Shown piece by piece: positions 21,271 to 31,705 of a stretch of 64,000 nt of DNA. Location of the stretch: contig NC_081414.1 of the NCBI RefSeq assembly GCF_030272615.1, positions 824,890,396 to 824,954,395 of the forward strand, given 5' to 3'. The stretch comes from Cryptomeria japonica. Lineage: Eukaryota; Streptophyta; Pinopsida; Cupressales; Cupressaceae. The position numbers and the translations under genes were made by a program. The notes under the pieces are model-generated. The model was not told where the DNA came from. It ran no database searches and saw only the letters and a list, made by a program, of their open reading frames with translations. The stretch's first letter is position 1. Each line of letters starts with the position of its first letter.

Positions 21271-21975
21271 CTAGTCAAGTTCTTCTCCGATTTCCTTGAT
21301 CCAGTCTTCATCATTATGAGCCTCTTTGAATGATTTAGGCTCAAATTTAGAGATCATATATAAGTTTTCTCTGATCTTTCTTCTAGTAAGGATTCTTGCA
21401 TCCTTATCACCTATGATCTGCTTGGGATCATGATTCAACTTGACATACCGAGGAATGGTCTTAATTGGTTCTTCTTGCTTTTCTTCTTCATCCTTATCTT
21501 CATCAATATCAACATTCACCAGTTCAGGAACACTGTTACTAGTGCTTGGTTGACTAACAACTGGTTCCCAGAAGGTTGCAACTGGTTCATTTACAACTTT
21601 CTCACTGTCAGTTTTCTCAGTCTTCTCAGAGGATTCATCAACTCTTACATTGATACTTTCCATAATTCTCTGTGTCCTATTGTTGTAGCACTTGAAAGCT
21701 TTACTCTTGGTGGAATATCCTAGAAATATTCCTTCATCACATTTAGCTTCAAATTTTCCCTGATGTTCAATCTTCTTGATATAACATTTTCTACCAAAGA
21801 CCTTAAAATAGTTTACCACAGGGGTCTTACCCATCCAATACTCATAAGGAGTTTTGTCCTTGCCCTTTTTGATGAGTATCCGGTTCATAGTGTAAACCAC
21901 AGTGCTCACCGCTTCTCTCCAAAAGGTGTAAGCAACCTTTCCTTGGATCAACATAGTTCTAGCTACTTCAACCAT
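21271..21975 (-). pseudogene. D integrase C-terminal half and linker to RT
   Basis: Starting after the double TAG, this 234-residue frame has MVEVARTMLIQGKVAYTFWR, the helix after the catalytic Glu (TERNNRT lies just upstream). Then come KTPYEYWMGKTPVVNYFKVF and GKFEAKCDEGIFLGYS, followed by an acidic variable linker (DEDKDEEEKQEEP) and the start of the RT module. The stop at 21271 is TAG where A and B have a Gln codon. Confidence 0.88.
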
Positions 21976-22008
21976 AGTCCGGTTATTCCTCTCTGTTAGG
22001 CCATTCTA

Positions 22009-22509
22009 CTATGGAGTCTGGGGGGTAGACAACTGTCTCTTGATGCCAAATTCTTCACAGTACTTGTTGAATTCATTAGAAGTGAATTCCCCTCCTTGAT
22101 CAGTTCTGAGACACTTGATCCTTTTACCGCTTTCCTTTTCCACTAATTCTCTAAAAGCTTTGAATTTCCCAAAAGATTTAGACTTGTCTTTCAAGAATGT
22201 GACCCACATCATTCTTGAGCAGTCGTCAGTGAGAATCATGAAGTACGTATCACCCTGCACACTTCTAGTTTTCATAGGACCACATAAATCAGTATGCACA
22301 AGATCAAGCAAGTTGTCAGCAGTGAAAGATTTACCTTTAAAAGTTGAGGAAGACATTTTCCCCAATTGACATTCTCTACACAAGGTATCTAGTTTGCTCA
22401 GCACCGACAACCCTCTAACTGCCTTGATCTTACTAGCCTTCACAATGTTGTCAAAGTTCACATGGCAAAATCTCCTATGCCATATCCAGCTATCATCAAG
22501 CTTAGCCAT
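22009..22509 (-). pseudogene. D integrase N-terminal half (zinc-binding and core)
   Basis: 166 residues with the HHCC-type block WHRRFCHVNF..CRECQLGK, then the core with HTDLCGPMKT and CLRTDQGGEFTS, giving two catalytic Asp residues. The frame ends in QTP followed by TAG TAG. The Glu lies just beyond in NGLTERNNRT. Copia integrase inserts the element cDNA into chromosomal DNA. Confidence 0.9.
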
Positions 22510-23894
22510 AGGAATGTACTTATATTAGCATTTAGATGAAATAGGTTACCTTTAGTCTGCATGCCGATGGCTACCAATTTACCATCTTTACCTTTGATTC
22601 TGCAAACTCCATTCTTGAATTGTAGAGTGAGTCCACTATCATTTAACTGGGCAACACTTAGAAGGTTGTGTCTGAGACCATCAACCCAATACACATTGTC
22701 AGCACTAATCTTTCCATTCAAGGAGATGTACCCTCTGCCTTTGACCATGCATGGTGCATCATTGCCAAAGCGAACCACACCACCATCATACTCTTCTAAT
22801 GATAGAAACTTGCTTTGGTCACTAGTCATATGGTGAGAGCAGCCACTGTCAATGATCCACTCATTGGAATCATCAAACCGGGAGACAAGAGCCTTCTTGT
22901 CTGTCACATCTTCCTTTACAGCAACAAACACAATGTCTTCATTCTCTTCATCTTCTGATTCCTCATCTATGACACCTTCATCAACTGCCACAAAACAATT
23001 TCTCCGGTTTCCTCCTTTGAATTTCTTGAACCTTTCCGGTTTGTCCTTGTTGTCACTATTAGGATAGTTCATAGCAATATGTCCTATCTGGTTGCAGGAG
23101 AAACATTTCAAAGGTAGCTTACCTTTGTATTTACCAGTTCCTTTTGGGAATCTCCAGGCTAGAAGAGCTTCAAATTCCATCAGAAACTCTTCATCCTTCA
23201 TTTCTTTGTTCTGACTAGGTTCCCCACTAGTGCTAGCCTCTTTTCCTTTTCTGGATGGTATAGCAGAAGCTTTAAAAGTTGATTCTGACTTTTGAACACT
23301 ACCATCAAAGCTATTCAGCTCATAGGTTGTCAACTTGGCTATGATGGAGTCCAAGGATGCCTTAGACTTGTCTATTGATCTCAGCTCCTGAATAGCAGCA
23401 ACCCTTATTGCATAGACCGGCAACAGGGATCTCAGGACTTTACTTACCATAGTGGAATCTTCTATTTTGCCACCTACACTCTTTATTTCTCCAACAACTA
23501 TTTTGATTCTTATTCCATACTGTTGAATGGTCTCTCCTTCAACCATTCTCATGTCTTCAAACTTTCCTCTCAAGCTCTCTTCCTTAGCCTGTTTTACATG
23601 CTCATCACCACCATAGATATTTTCAAGAGCATCCCATACTTCTTTGGGATTTGCCTTGTCTTGAACATCAATAAACTCAATGTCAGATAGACTACTGATG
23701 AGGGCTTCCATGACTTGCCCATTTTCTTGTATCTCTCTCTTTTGGTCATCGGTGAGAGTACCGGTAGGAACAACATATATATTTTCAACATAAATCCAGT
23801 GTTGAACACCCATGCTTTTGATGAATATCTTCATCCTGTCTTTCCATATACCAAAGTTTTCCTTGTTCAACTTTGGACCTTTCCTCTTTATCAT
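22458..23894 (-). pseudogene. D gag, zinc knuckle and protease
   Basis: A 478-residue frame from MIKRKGPKLNKENFGIWKDR. The order is copia capsid (about 1-210, with VWDALENIYGGDE and LRSLLPVYAI), a basic/Ser linker, and a zinc knuckle CFSCNQIGHIAMNY whose last Cys is Tyr. An acidic stretch is followed by the protease with WIIDSGCSHHMTSD and the flap-like GRGYISLNGKI, then NLLSVAQLNDSG. A frameshift near 22500 moves the reading into the integrase frame. The protease DSG is intact. Confidence 0.9.
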
Positions 23895-23950
23895 TTGGCT
23901 AGGATCTTTTCCTCAAGCGGTTAAGCTTACAACACAGAGGACCTGGAGGA

Positions 23951-23961
23951 CTCTGATACCA
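23951..23961 (-). other. Primer-binding site of D
   Basis: The plus strand reads ctctgatacca, the complement of TGGTATCAGAG, two bases inside the 5' LTR start at 23964. It is the initiator Met tRNA type. Confidence 0.9.
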
Positions 23962-23963
23962 TT

Positions 23964-25566
23964 TGATAACTCAATGATGAACCACTAGTACCAAACCGGT
24001 ACTGAGAGGGGGGGGTGAATCAGTACAGACACAAATTCAGTCCAAAACCGTTTTGGCTGCAAACACTCACAATGACTAATAAACAGAGATACCGGTAAAA
24101 CAGAGTGCAATCGGTAACATCCAGTATAGCTCAGTTAGTCATGAACTGGTCACTCACTAAGCTTTTCTCTTAGCTCAATACCACATTATCATAATATTCA
24201 CATGCATGAACTAGTAGACTTAACCATCAAATCTTCACAACAGTGAGTTCAATATGTTTTATAGACAGGCATAAAACATAAAACCTTCATGTGCATAACA
24301 GATAAAACAAAGCATCACAAGACAAAAGCATTTCACATGACACACATATTTTTCATGTGGAAACCCAACTGGGAAAAACCATGGTGGGGATGAATACCCA
24401 CAAGCTGCTTTTTGAACTCTTTAGAAGTCCACTCTGTTAGGAGCCTTGTCCAGTTAAGAACATTACAATAGGTTCTGGTAGGAACCGATCCTGTTAGGGA
24501 TCACCCGGTTAAGGGATACCCGGTAGGGTCACCTTGTTAGAGGATTTTAAGAACTCAATAGCTGAAAGGATCTCCTAAGCTTCTCTAGCTTCTCAGAACT
24601 CATTAGCTTCGAGTTACCCAATTAAGGGATTTATAGCAAGCCGGTTAAGACCACCCGATTTAAGGGATTTTGAATCAAGCCAGTTAAGGCGACCTTGTTA
24701 GGGGATTTTACAACTCTTGAAGTGGTTAGAGATCAATAGGTATTACAATGATCTGTTAACAGCACTTAATACTAATATAGATCCGCTTAGGCTCCTCTTT
24801 TCCTTCTACACATTCACTTTGCAGGTATCTCTTCTCTCCTATGGTCTAGCAAGAATCTCGTATCACTTTCGTTGGATACACACTCACAACTTTTTGCCAA
24901 CAACTTCAGACAGAAACCTAACATCGACCTTATAGGGAACATACAGGTTGGTAACAAAAACCTTAAACCCTAACCATGTTAGGTTGAGCAATTCAAACGG
25001 TTCGATCCTGACCATTGAAACATACTGCATTAAATGCACCAGTCTTGAGTTGATCTCAAGACATTCTCCATCATCCATTATCCACCGTTTTCATGGTGGC
25101 TGATAACCCATCATGCATTATCACCATTTGACAGACTTCACACATTCCCAAGGTAGATAGGAATAGTCTTCTTCATGCAAGATCCTTCACGCGCATAGAG
25201 CTTACATGGCAACACGATCTGTCCTCCATCATACTGCTAACTCATCACACAAAGATCATTGATTGAGTTGCACAGACTTGAGATACTCCAACCAGAAACC
25301 CCGAAGTGGAAGCTGCCTTACCAACCGGTAGTCATGCAGTGCTTCCATGTGTTGGTTCCCATAACTGCATGCCGGTTCATTTTGAACAAATGTGCCCCTT
25401 CACTTTGGCATATACCATTTCACACATATGCCAGTACCTCTTTCTTCACTTTTCTCATGTGCCAATTCACACTATGTCTCATATTGACATCAATGACAAC
25501 ATACAATATCATTATGTCTTCATGCCAGTTTACATAAGGCTCATGCCGGTTCACATAATGCCAAAA
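23964..25566 (-). mobile_element. D 5' LTR (1,603 bp)
   Basis: It starts tgataactcaatg on the plus strand and ends atgccaaaa (CA of the terminus lost by one change). It matches the 3' LTR throughout except that S is absent, and a short segment near 24500-24520 is missing. The hairpin arms are at 23999-24005 and 24020-24026. It is followed by TSD ttaag at 25567. Confidence 0.93.
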
Positions 25567-25571
25567 TTAAG

Positions 25572-25863
25572 AGTAGGAGTGTTACTAAACCATAGTTCAT
25601 GAGGGGTCTTACCAGTTTCACCTTTGATGTGAACTTTGTTGAATGTATAGACAGTAGTGCTAACTGCCTCTCTCCAATACACATGTGGTAGATTTGCTTC
25701 TGATAACATAATTCTAGCTGCATCCAAGATAGTTCTATTTTTCCTTTCAACAACTCCATTTTGCTGTGGTGTCCGAGGTGGTGATAACTGTCTTTTGATT
25801 CCATTCACTTCATAGAATGTATTAAAGTCCTTAGATGTGAATTCTCCTCCTCGATCTGATCTT
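25572..25863 (-). pseudogene. A integrase core, right of D
   Basis: It holds SDRGGEFTSKDF (second Asp), RQLSPPRTPQQNGVVERKNR (catalytic Glu), WREAVSTTVYTFNKVHIKGE and ELWFSNTPTL, where D interrupts. A TAA near 25863 separates it from the first half. Confidence 0.88.
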
Positions 25864-26204
25864 TAACATTTGATTTTCTTACCGGTTTCATTTTCAACCA
25901 TTGCTTTGAATAGTTTGAACTTTCTAAGTGCTTCTGATTTCTCTCTGAGAAAAGTAACCCAACACATTCTAGAATAATCATCAATAATTAGCATGAAATA
26001 TCTATCACCTTGTAAGCTTCTAGTTCTAGCTAGACCACATAAATCAGTGTGAATTAAATCAAGAGCATTATTGGATTTTTCTAGAATTCTTTTGAAACTA
26101 GCTCTAACTTGTTTTCCAAATTGACATTCCTTACAAATTGTATTATGAGGTTTCACAATTTTAGGTAGATCTCTAACTACCTTAGAAGTATTGATTTTTA
26201 CCAT
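25863..26204 (-). pseudogene. A integrase N-terminal half
   Basis: 113 residues with CKECQFGKQVRASF, LDLIHTDLCGLARTRSLQGD (first Asp) and YFMLIIDDYSRMCWVTFLRE, ending at a TAA just before the second Asp block. The upstream HHCC His residues (WLWHKRLCHVNFD) lie at the end of the preceding frame. Confidence 0.88.
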
Positions 26205-26963
26205 TCAATCAAAGTTTACATGACATAATCTCTTATGCCATAACCAACTTTCATCTATATGTGCAATTAAGCATGCCTTTTCACTATTATTCAAATGAAA
26301 GATATTGCCTCTAGTCTGATTACCGGTTGCAATTTCCAAACTAGTTCTATTCATGATTTTACATTTTCCATTTTTAAATTGTAACTGAAATCCCTTCTCA
26401 ACTAATTGACCAACACTTAAAAGATTATGCTTTAATCCTTCAACATAGTAGACATTGTCAGTGTTATGCTTACCATCAAGAGATATTGAACCCTTACCTT
26501 TGATTGAATAGGCTTTGTCATCTACAAATCTTACTAAACCTCCATTGTATTCTTGAAGGTTCAAGAATTTACCTTTGTCTCCAGTCATATGATGTGAGCA
26601 TCCTGAGTCAATGATCCATTCATCCTTTGCTTCAACTTTAGCTGCTAGGGCTTGTTCTACTGGTTGAGCAGTAGGTGTCGGTTGATCATCTATTATAGCA
26701 ACAAAAACCCATCTGTTGTTTGCTGGATCCTCATCAGAATCATCAGTCACACCTTCATCGGCAATGTAACAAGATTTATCTTTGTTCTTTTTAAATCTGT
26801 ATCTCTGATATTCAGGATTAGGCTTGTATGTTCTTCTAGCTTCTTCTCTTAGTCTAGCATGTCTATCAGGGCATCTTGAAGCCATATGACTAATCTTATT
26901 GCAGTTAAAACATTTAAAGGGTGCTTTACCTTCATACTTACTTCCAATTAGACCTTTCGGCAT
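26205..26963 (-). pseudogene. A zinc knuckle, protease and integrase start
   Basis: 252 residues. CFNCNKISHMASRC keeps the CX2CX4HX4C residues. The protease has WIIDSGCSHHMTGD with DSG intact, then GKGSISLDGKHNTDNVYYVE and HNLLSVGQLVEKGF. GNIFHLNNSEK and WLWHKRLCHVNFD begin the gag-pre-integrase and zinc-binding region. The next frame starts with a stop immediately after HVNFD. Confidence 0.88.
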
Positions 26964-27047
26964 TTTCCTTGCAAATAGTGCTTCAAGTTCTTCAAGCTCT
27001 TCATTCTCCTTTCTGGATTCTTCAAGTTCTCTTGCATAAAAGGCTCT

Positions 27048-27734
27048 TCAGTCTGATTTGTCAAATGATGGAGCAAATGATGTTGATGCTTTAAAGGCCA
27101 AATCAATTTTTATAGTAGCAATAGGACCAAATTCCTCAATTTCAAAGGTTGAAAGTTTTCCAATCAATGTATCCCTAGTTACTGATGTATTATGCATTGT
27201 TCTTAACTCATTTATAGCAGTAACCTTTATTTTATATGCTGGTGGCAAACCTCTTAAGATTTTTGAAATAATTTCATCCTCACTTAGAGTTCCTCCACAA
27301 CATTTAATACCCAAAACAATTTCATTTACTCTTTCCATAAAAGCAGAAATCCTTTCATCTTCTTCCATTTTCAGATGTTCATACCTGACTCGAAAGCTTT
27401 CAAGTTTTGCAATTTTGACTGTGGAATCTCCTTCATTCAGTGTTTCCAAGTGATCCCAAATAGATTTAGCAGTAGACCTATCTGATAATCGCATGATTTG
27501 TTGATCTGATAATGCACTCAAAAGTGCTTCTCTTGCTTTGTAATCATTCTCTTCATCTTTAGCTAAGGTAGTTGGAGCAGTCTGACTAGCTACAGCAGTA
27601 GTATAACCATTCTTAGTAACTTCCCAGATGTCTTTACCAATGCAATTCATATGTGTCTCCATTCTAATCTTCCATATCCCATAGTTGGTTCCATCAAGTG
27701 TAGGACTGTCCTTCCTAAAATAATTAGTAGACAT
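27048..27734 (-). pseudogene. A gag (copia capsid)
   Basis: 228 residues from MSTNYFRKDSPTLDGTNYGI, a start conserved with B. It has SIWDHLETLNEGD, KLESFRVRYEHLKMEEDERI and ISKILRGLPPAYKIKV, typical copia Gag blocks. It ends at a stop near 27048; the Arg/Glu-rich C-terminus continues in decayed form to the zinc knuckle at 26963. Confidence 0.88.
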
Positions 27735-27776
27735 TGGATCTCCTCAAGTTGTTAAACTTCTGCAAAAGAAGACTAG

Positions 27777-27788
27777 GCTTTGATACCA
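27777..27788 (-). other. Primer-binding site of A
   Basis: The plus strand reads gctttgatacca, complementary to TGGTATCAAAGC. This is the Met-tRNA site with one transition, two bases from the 5' LTR. Confidence 0.88.
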
Positions 27789-27790
27789 AT

Positions 27791-28853
27791 TGTTAGGTCC
27801 CGGAGACAACTGAGAGGGGGGGGGAGGGTGAATCAGTTGTCTAATAAATTTAAACCAAAACTTATTAACCAACTTAATGTTTAATACTCGTAAACTAGTT
27901 AAGTATGCTGGTAGACAGTGTTAACAGTAAATTGCTATACCGGTAAGGATTAATGCATGAAACATAAACATAAAGTCATCCACAACACATAACACCAATA
28001 TTTGTACGTGGAAACCCTGTAAGGGGCAAAACCATGGTGGGAAACCTTACCCATAATTAGATGATACTACTGCAGATAGTAAGTGTACATAAATGGGGTC
28101 TGCACATGCAGAAAGGCCAATAGCCTAGAGGTCATTGCTCAATCACAAAATGGAAGTCACACTGACTACAATTGGATGGTTAAATCCAATAAGAATGTAC
28201 TGCACAAAATAGCATCTTCATATGTTGGATTCAATACCAGTGTAATGTTGATATACTTCTACAAAAACCTAACTTCACCTTCAAATGATGTCTTCGTGTA
28301 TATCCCTGCTTGATCTCACATATACCTTCACTCCATTCTTTTTCGCATTCCACACTTGATCTTACAAATAAGATCTTACATTTATACCATACCCTAAGAC
28401 CAATTTTAGTAGGTCGGCTCTACAAGATATTACAATAAAACATTTTACAAATAATATAATATCCAATGCAATAACCTTTTGAACATGTCTGCTTAATGCA
28501 TTTACAGCAATAATAAATCATTTCCATAGCATGCCATGCTGATCTGGAAAAGATAAACTTGCCGATGTAACCCTAGATAACCTGGACCTATTTGCCGGTA
28601 AAAGCAAATATGCAAATATGAATATACCAATGATTAATTCTTCAAAACAAAGTGTCCACACGATGTCTTCGACATTACCAAGTGTCTTCCATATCATTCC
28701 AGGTACCGGTGAACAATATATCCTGCCGATGAACCATATACCAGTAATTGTTGCACAGTTTACTTGCTTGCCGATGAATGTTGTTGGATCTTCAAAGTGC
28801 TTGTATTCAGTAGGTGTTGACATTAATGACAAAACCATACCAAAATACCAATA
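27791..28853 (-). mobile_element. A 5' LTR (1,063 bp)
   Basis: On the plus strand it runs from tgttaggtcccgg to aaataccaata, where TG of the terminus has become TA. The length agrees with the B 3' LTR (1,059 bp). Hairpin arms with nine paired bases are GACAACTGA (27805-27813) and TCAGTTGTC (27833-27841). It lies inside the 3' LTR of C: 28854 onward reads gtatataggatgac, as in the C 5' LTR at about 34290. Confidence 0.92.
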
Positions 28854-28907
28854 GTATATAGGATGACTTTGAACATAAAACTAGTGACAACTTAGAAAAT
28901 AGTAACA
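28854..28907 (-). mobile_element. C 3' LTR start, cut by A
   Basis: On the minus strand it opens TGTTACTATTTTC at 28907 after a polypurine tract, and matches the outer end of the C 5' LTR (34290-34342) with few changes. The remainder of this LTR should lie beyond A but was lost with the deletion ending at 13653. Confidence 0.88.
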
Positions 28908-29170
28908 ATCTCCCCTTTTGACATTAGTTTGGTATGTTTCACAAAACTCCTTTCAAAGTCATAACATAAAATCTATATACTTACAAAATGTGACTGAAAT
29001 GACAGTATATACATTTGTTCAAATACATATTTCGAATACATACTCCCCTTATCAATATGTTGTACAAAACTTGATTTGCATGCCCCTGATGTTCCATGCT
29101 CCCCCTGACAATTTCATCTGTACACTCGGATACTCTATAAATACTTGGTACACTACCCCTTTTTGACAAA
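28908..29170 (-). other. Four polypurine-tract-like blocks of C
   Basis: On the minus strand: TGTCAAAAGGGGAGAT next to the LTR (28908-28923), TTGATAAGGGGAGTA (about 29041-29055), TTGTCAGGGGGAGC (29099-29112) and TTTGTCAAAAAGGGGTAG (about 29152-29169). The repeated TGTCAAAAGGGG pattern is the same as in A, B and D. Confidence 0.7.
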
Positions 29171-29178
29171 CATACATA

Positions 29179-31375
29179 CTAGTTACCATTCGGTGGAGGC
29201 AACTGATCAAAAATAGATTTATACTTAGTACGAGCATCGTTGAAAGTGTTGGTAAGTGCACCCTTGACACTTTCCATTAAAAAATTCTGAGCATTAATAT
29301 CAGCTAACAATAAAATTGAACCATCTAGAGTGCTTCCCTCTGATTGTGTGGACAGTTGGGTAGCTCGGTTGATCTGCTCTTGTACTGATAATAGATGGGG
29401 AATAAACAATGTCTGAAGAGTCATAATATCCATCCTTATTTTGTGCTCTTCATTCCTAAGTTCTAACTGCTGAGCCATAAAATTTTGTAGCTTGGTATAA
29501 AAATTTTGAGTAGAATTTGGCTCGATAGTCAGTGTATTTGAGAGATCGGTAATCTCTTTCTCAATGGCTTCGGTCTTCTACTTGATATCTTTATTAAAGA
29601 ATGAAAATGTACATAATTTCTGGAATAAATAAATAATGTGCTTGAGTTGAGGGGACAACTCAACAATGAATCCAACAAGCTTGATTTTACCTATAGCAAT
29701 GGCTTTCTGCACTTCTTCAATCATTTTGGCAGTTAGCTCTTTGTCTTTTAATTTTCTAAGGTATTTCGATGCCTCTACTCCCGATGTTTCCAATTGAGTG
29801 AGTAGTTCATCCAATTGCATATGGATGGTTGCATCTTTACTTATGGTAGCTTCAAGTAGAATGTCTGTCAATAATGCTTTAACCTTCTAAAGTACTCGGT
29901 TCTTCTTTTGAATGGCTATCTATTTTTCTTGTTTTGCTTTGGCTTTGCACAACTCACCAAATTCAATAAGTGCTTGTCCTTTTAGTTTGGAAATGTCAAC
30001 ATTCGGCAGCACAATAGGCTTTGACAGATCTATCTTCAAACTATGCTTCTTTTCTTTCTTCTCCTTTGATGATGATGCCTTCATCGGTTGAATGAGTACA
30101 ATGGCTTTGGAGAATTGATCTTCCTCGGTATGTTGTTCGGTGGGAGAAACACTTTTGTTGGTTTCTCTAGCCTCTTTTGTAGCCTTCGGTGATTCCTTGC
30201 TTGGGTTCTCAGTGGCAGCAGTTTCAGTGCTTGCAGGAGCTTGAGAAGTTTTCTCGCCTATGGCCTGAGGGGTAGATTCACCTTGTGTAGGCTTATGATC
30301 CTCTTTGCCTTGTTCTGTGTCCTGAGGTATCTCGGTTGTCACTTGTTGAGTTACCGGAGGATAGGACTTAACCTATTCCAAGACTGATTCACTGGTTACC
30401 AGTTTGGCATAGGCATTTCCTTCTATCATTTCTTCTTACTGTGCCTCAGTGTCCATGACGTCCTCATCTTGTTGAATAGTTGAAGCAGGATCTTGCTCGG
30501 TAATGTCAACTATTTCTACTTCACCTTGAGTTTATTCAGTCTGAATTCTGAAGATTTCTTGCCATATTTCTTTGGTTTCCTTTTCAACTTCAAGATAAAG
30601 TCCATTCATCATTTTCAAGGCTCTATGCTTCACTTGAAAATTTGTCTGGTAGTTTTTCAAATGATTTCTAATATCATCTACTAACATGTCTAGAAAGAGA
30701 TGTACTAAAACTCTTTCTCTTATCTGTTTCTCCGAGTCCATAGCATATTTCTATCTGTTGTCAATGCGAGAGTATAATGCATTTGGAAGAAAGTTACTTC
30801 CAATGGAACTACTTGAAATTTGAGAAGTGTACATACAACTGACTCTTCTATTTGTCTCTTTTCTTCTTCTATCTGGGAGTCATATTTAACATACCTGAAT
30901 GACTCAAATCCTCCATATTGTTTCAATTTGGCACAAAAGTTGTCAACACTGTGTACATCTTCCTTTGTACTTTTAACAATCTGAAATTTATTTTTGTCTT
31001 CAGATTCTGTGTCACTTGACTCCTTATTCAAAATGAGTGTCCTGGTCGACTTTCTATAAGTCTTTGTAACTTTAGCCAATTCAACATTTTTCTGCCTCTT
31101 ACCGGGTGACACTACAAATGATCTAGTGTTAGGTCATTTCACTGGTGGAGTCGATGATACCTTAGGTGTATCTTGTTTCTTCCTTTTCAATATTTTTCCC
31201 TTTGGCAACTCAATGCTCAGAGTGATGGCTACTTCTTGAGCTTCAGAGTCTTCCTCAATTGAAAGTTGATCATCTTTCCTACCTGTTGGCTTAGTAGGTG
31301 TGGAGGTAGAACCTTCTCCAAATTTCTCAGTTAAGTCTTTTATCATTTTAGTGGCTTTTCTGGTAGCCTTCGCTT
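29179..31375 (-). pseudogene. C ORF2: C-terminal part only, internal deletion
   Basis: Consecutive minus-strand frames (31346-31134, 31112-30720, 30741-30532, 30342-29920, 29871-29578, 29478-29179) match Q ORF2 from about residue 400 to its end. Conserved blocks include LPKGKILKRKKQDTPK, SSDTESEDKNKFQIVKS, KIDLSKPIVLPNVDISKLKG, LLTQLETSGVEASKYLRKLK and, beyond the reach of Q1, a last about 100 residues ending FDQLPPPNGN. The N-terminal 395 or so codons are missing: sequence matching the spacer just before Q1 ORF2 (about 10640) joins directly to sequence matching about 12003. Function unknown. Confidence 0.8.
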
Positions 31376-31705
31376 AGCTCTACTCTTTGAAAAATGGTAA
31401 GTGTAAAATGATCACACAAAGAACTTTAAATACACCCTTTACCTTATCAGGCTTCGTGCAGTTAGGTAAGATAAGCATTAAATGCATTTGATTACTCTTT
31501 ACCGACTAAATTCCTTATATGCTTTTACTGACTAGACAGGTTTACTGTAATTACCAACTTCACTGGTAAATCGTAAGATTAGATACAATTTTAGAAATGT
31601 TGATACATCTTAGCTATGCAGATTTTGGAGTTATTTCCATGATTAAAAATAGGAACTGTTAAGATCTAACCTTGTGAGGACACAATCCCTTCATACCTTT
31701 ATTGA
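31376..31705 (-). other. C spacer between ORF1 and ORF2
   Basis: It matches, in complement, the Q1 spacer at about 10294-10640, including the gcatttaatg block. No gene is seen. Its inner end is the breakpoint of the ORF2 N-terminal deletion. Confidence 0.65.

Larger units (their letters stand above)
16666..25566 (-). mobile_element. Ty1/copia element D inserted in A, TSD ttaag
   Basis: D is a minus-strand element with both LTRs (25566-23964 and 19538-16666), primer site, polypurine tract and a gag-pol with all domains. It is flanked by ttaag at 16661-16665 and 25567-25571, and it interrupts A integrase. The LTRs, apart from insertion S, are 1,603 and about 1,619 bp and closely similar, so D is younger than A. 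Pol carries several stops, including a TAG TAG pair in integrase where Gln-Gln is expected. Confidence 0.95.
13653..28853 (-). mobile_element. Ty1/copia element A, minus strand, split by element D
   Basis: Read on the minus strand: 5' LTR (28853-27791), primer site, gag, zinc knuckle, protease, integrase, insertion of D at 25566-16666 with TSD ttaag, rest of integrase, RT, RNase H, repeated polypurine tracts, and a 3' LTR cut at 13653. A and B have closely similar proteins and LTRs and belong to one family. The iterated polypurine tracts and the [10 protein letters not shown] core suggest a Sirevirus-like copia lineage. Stops and frameshifts interrupt the polyprotein. Confidence 0.9.
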
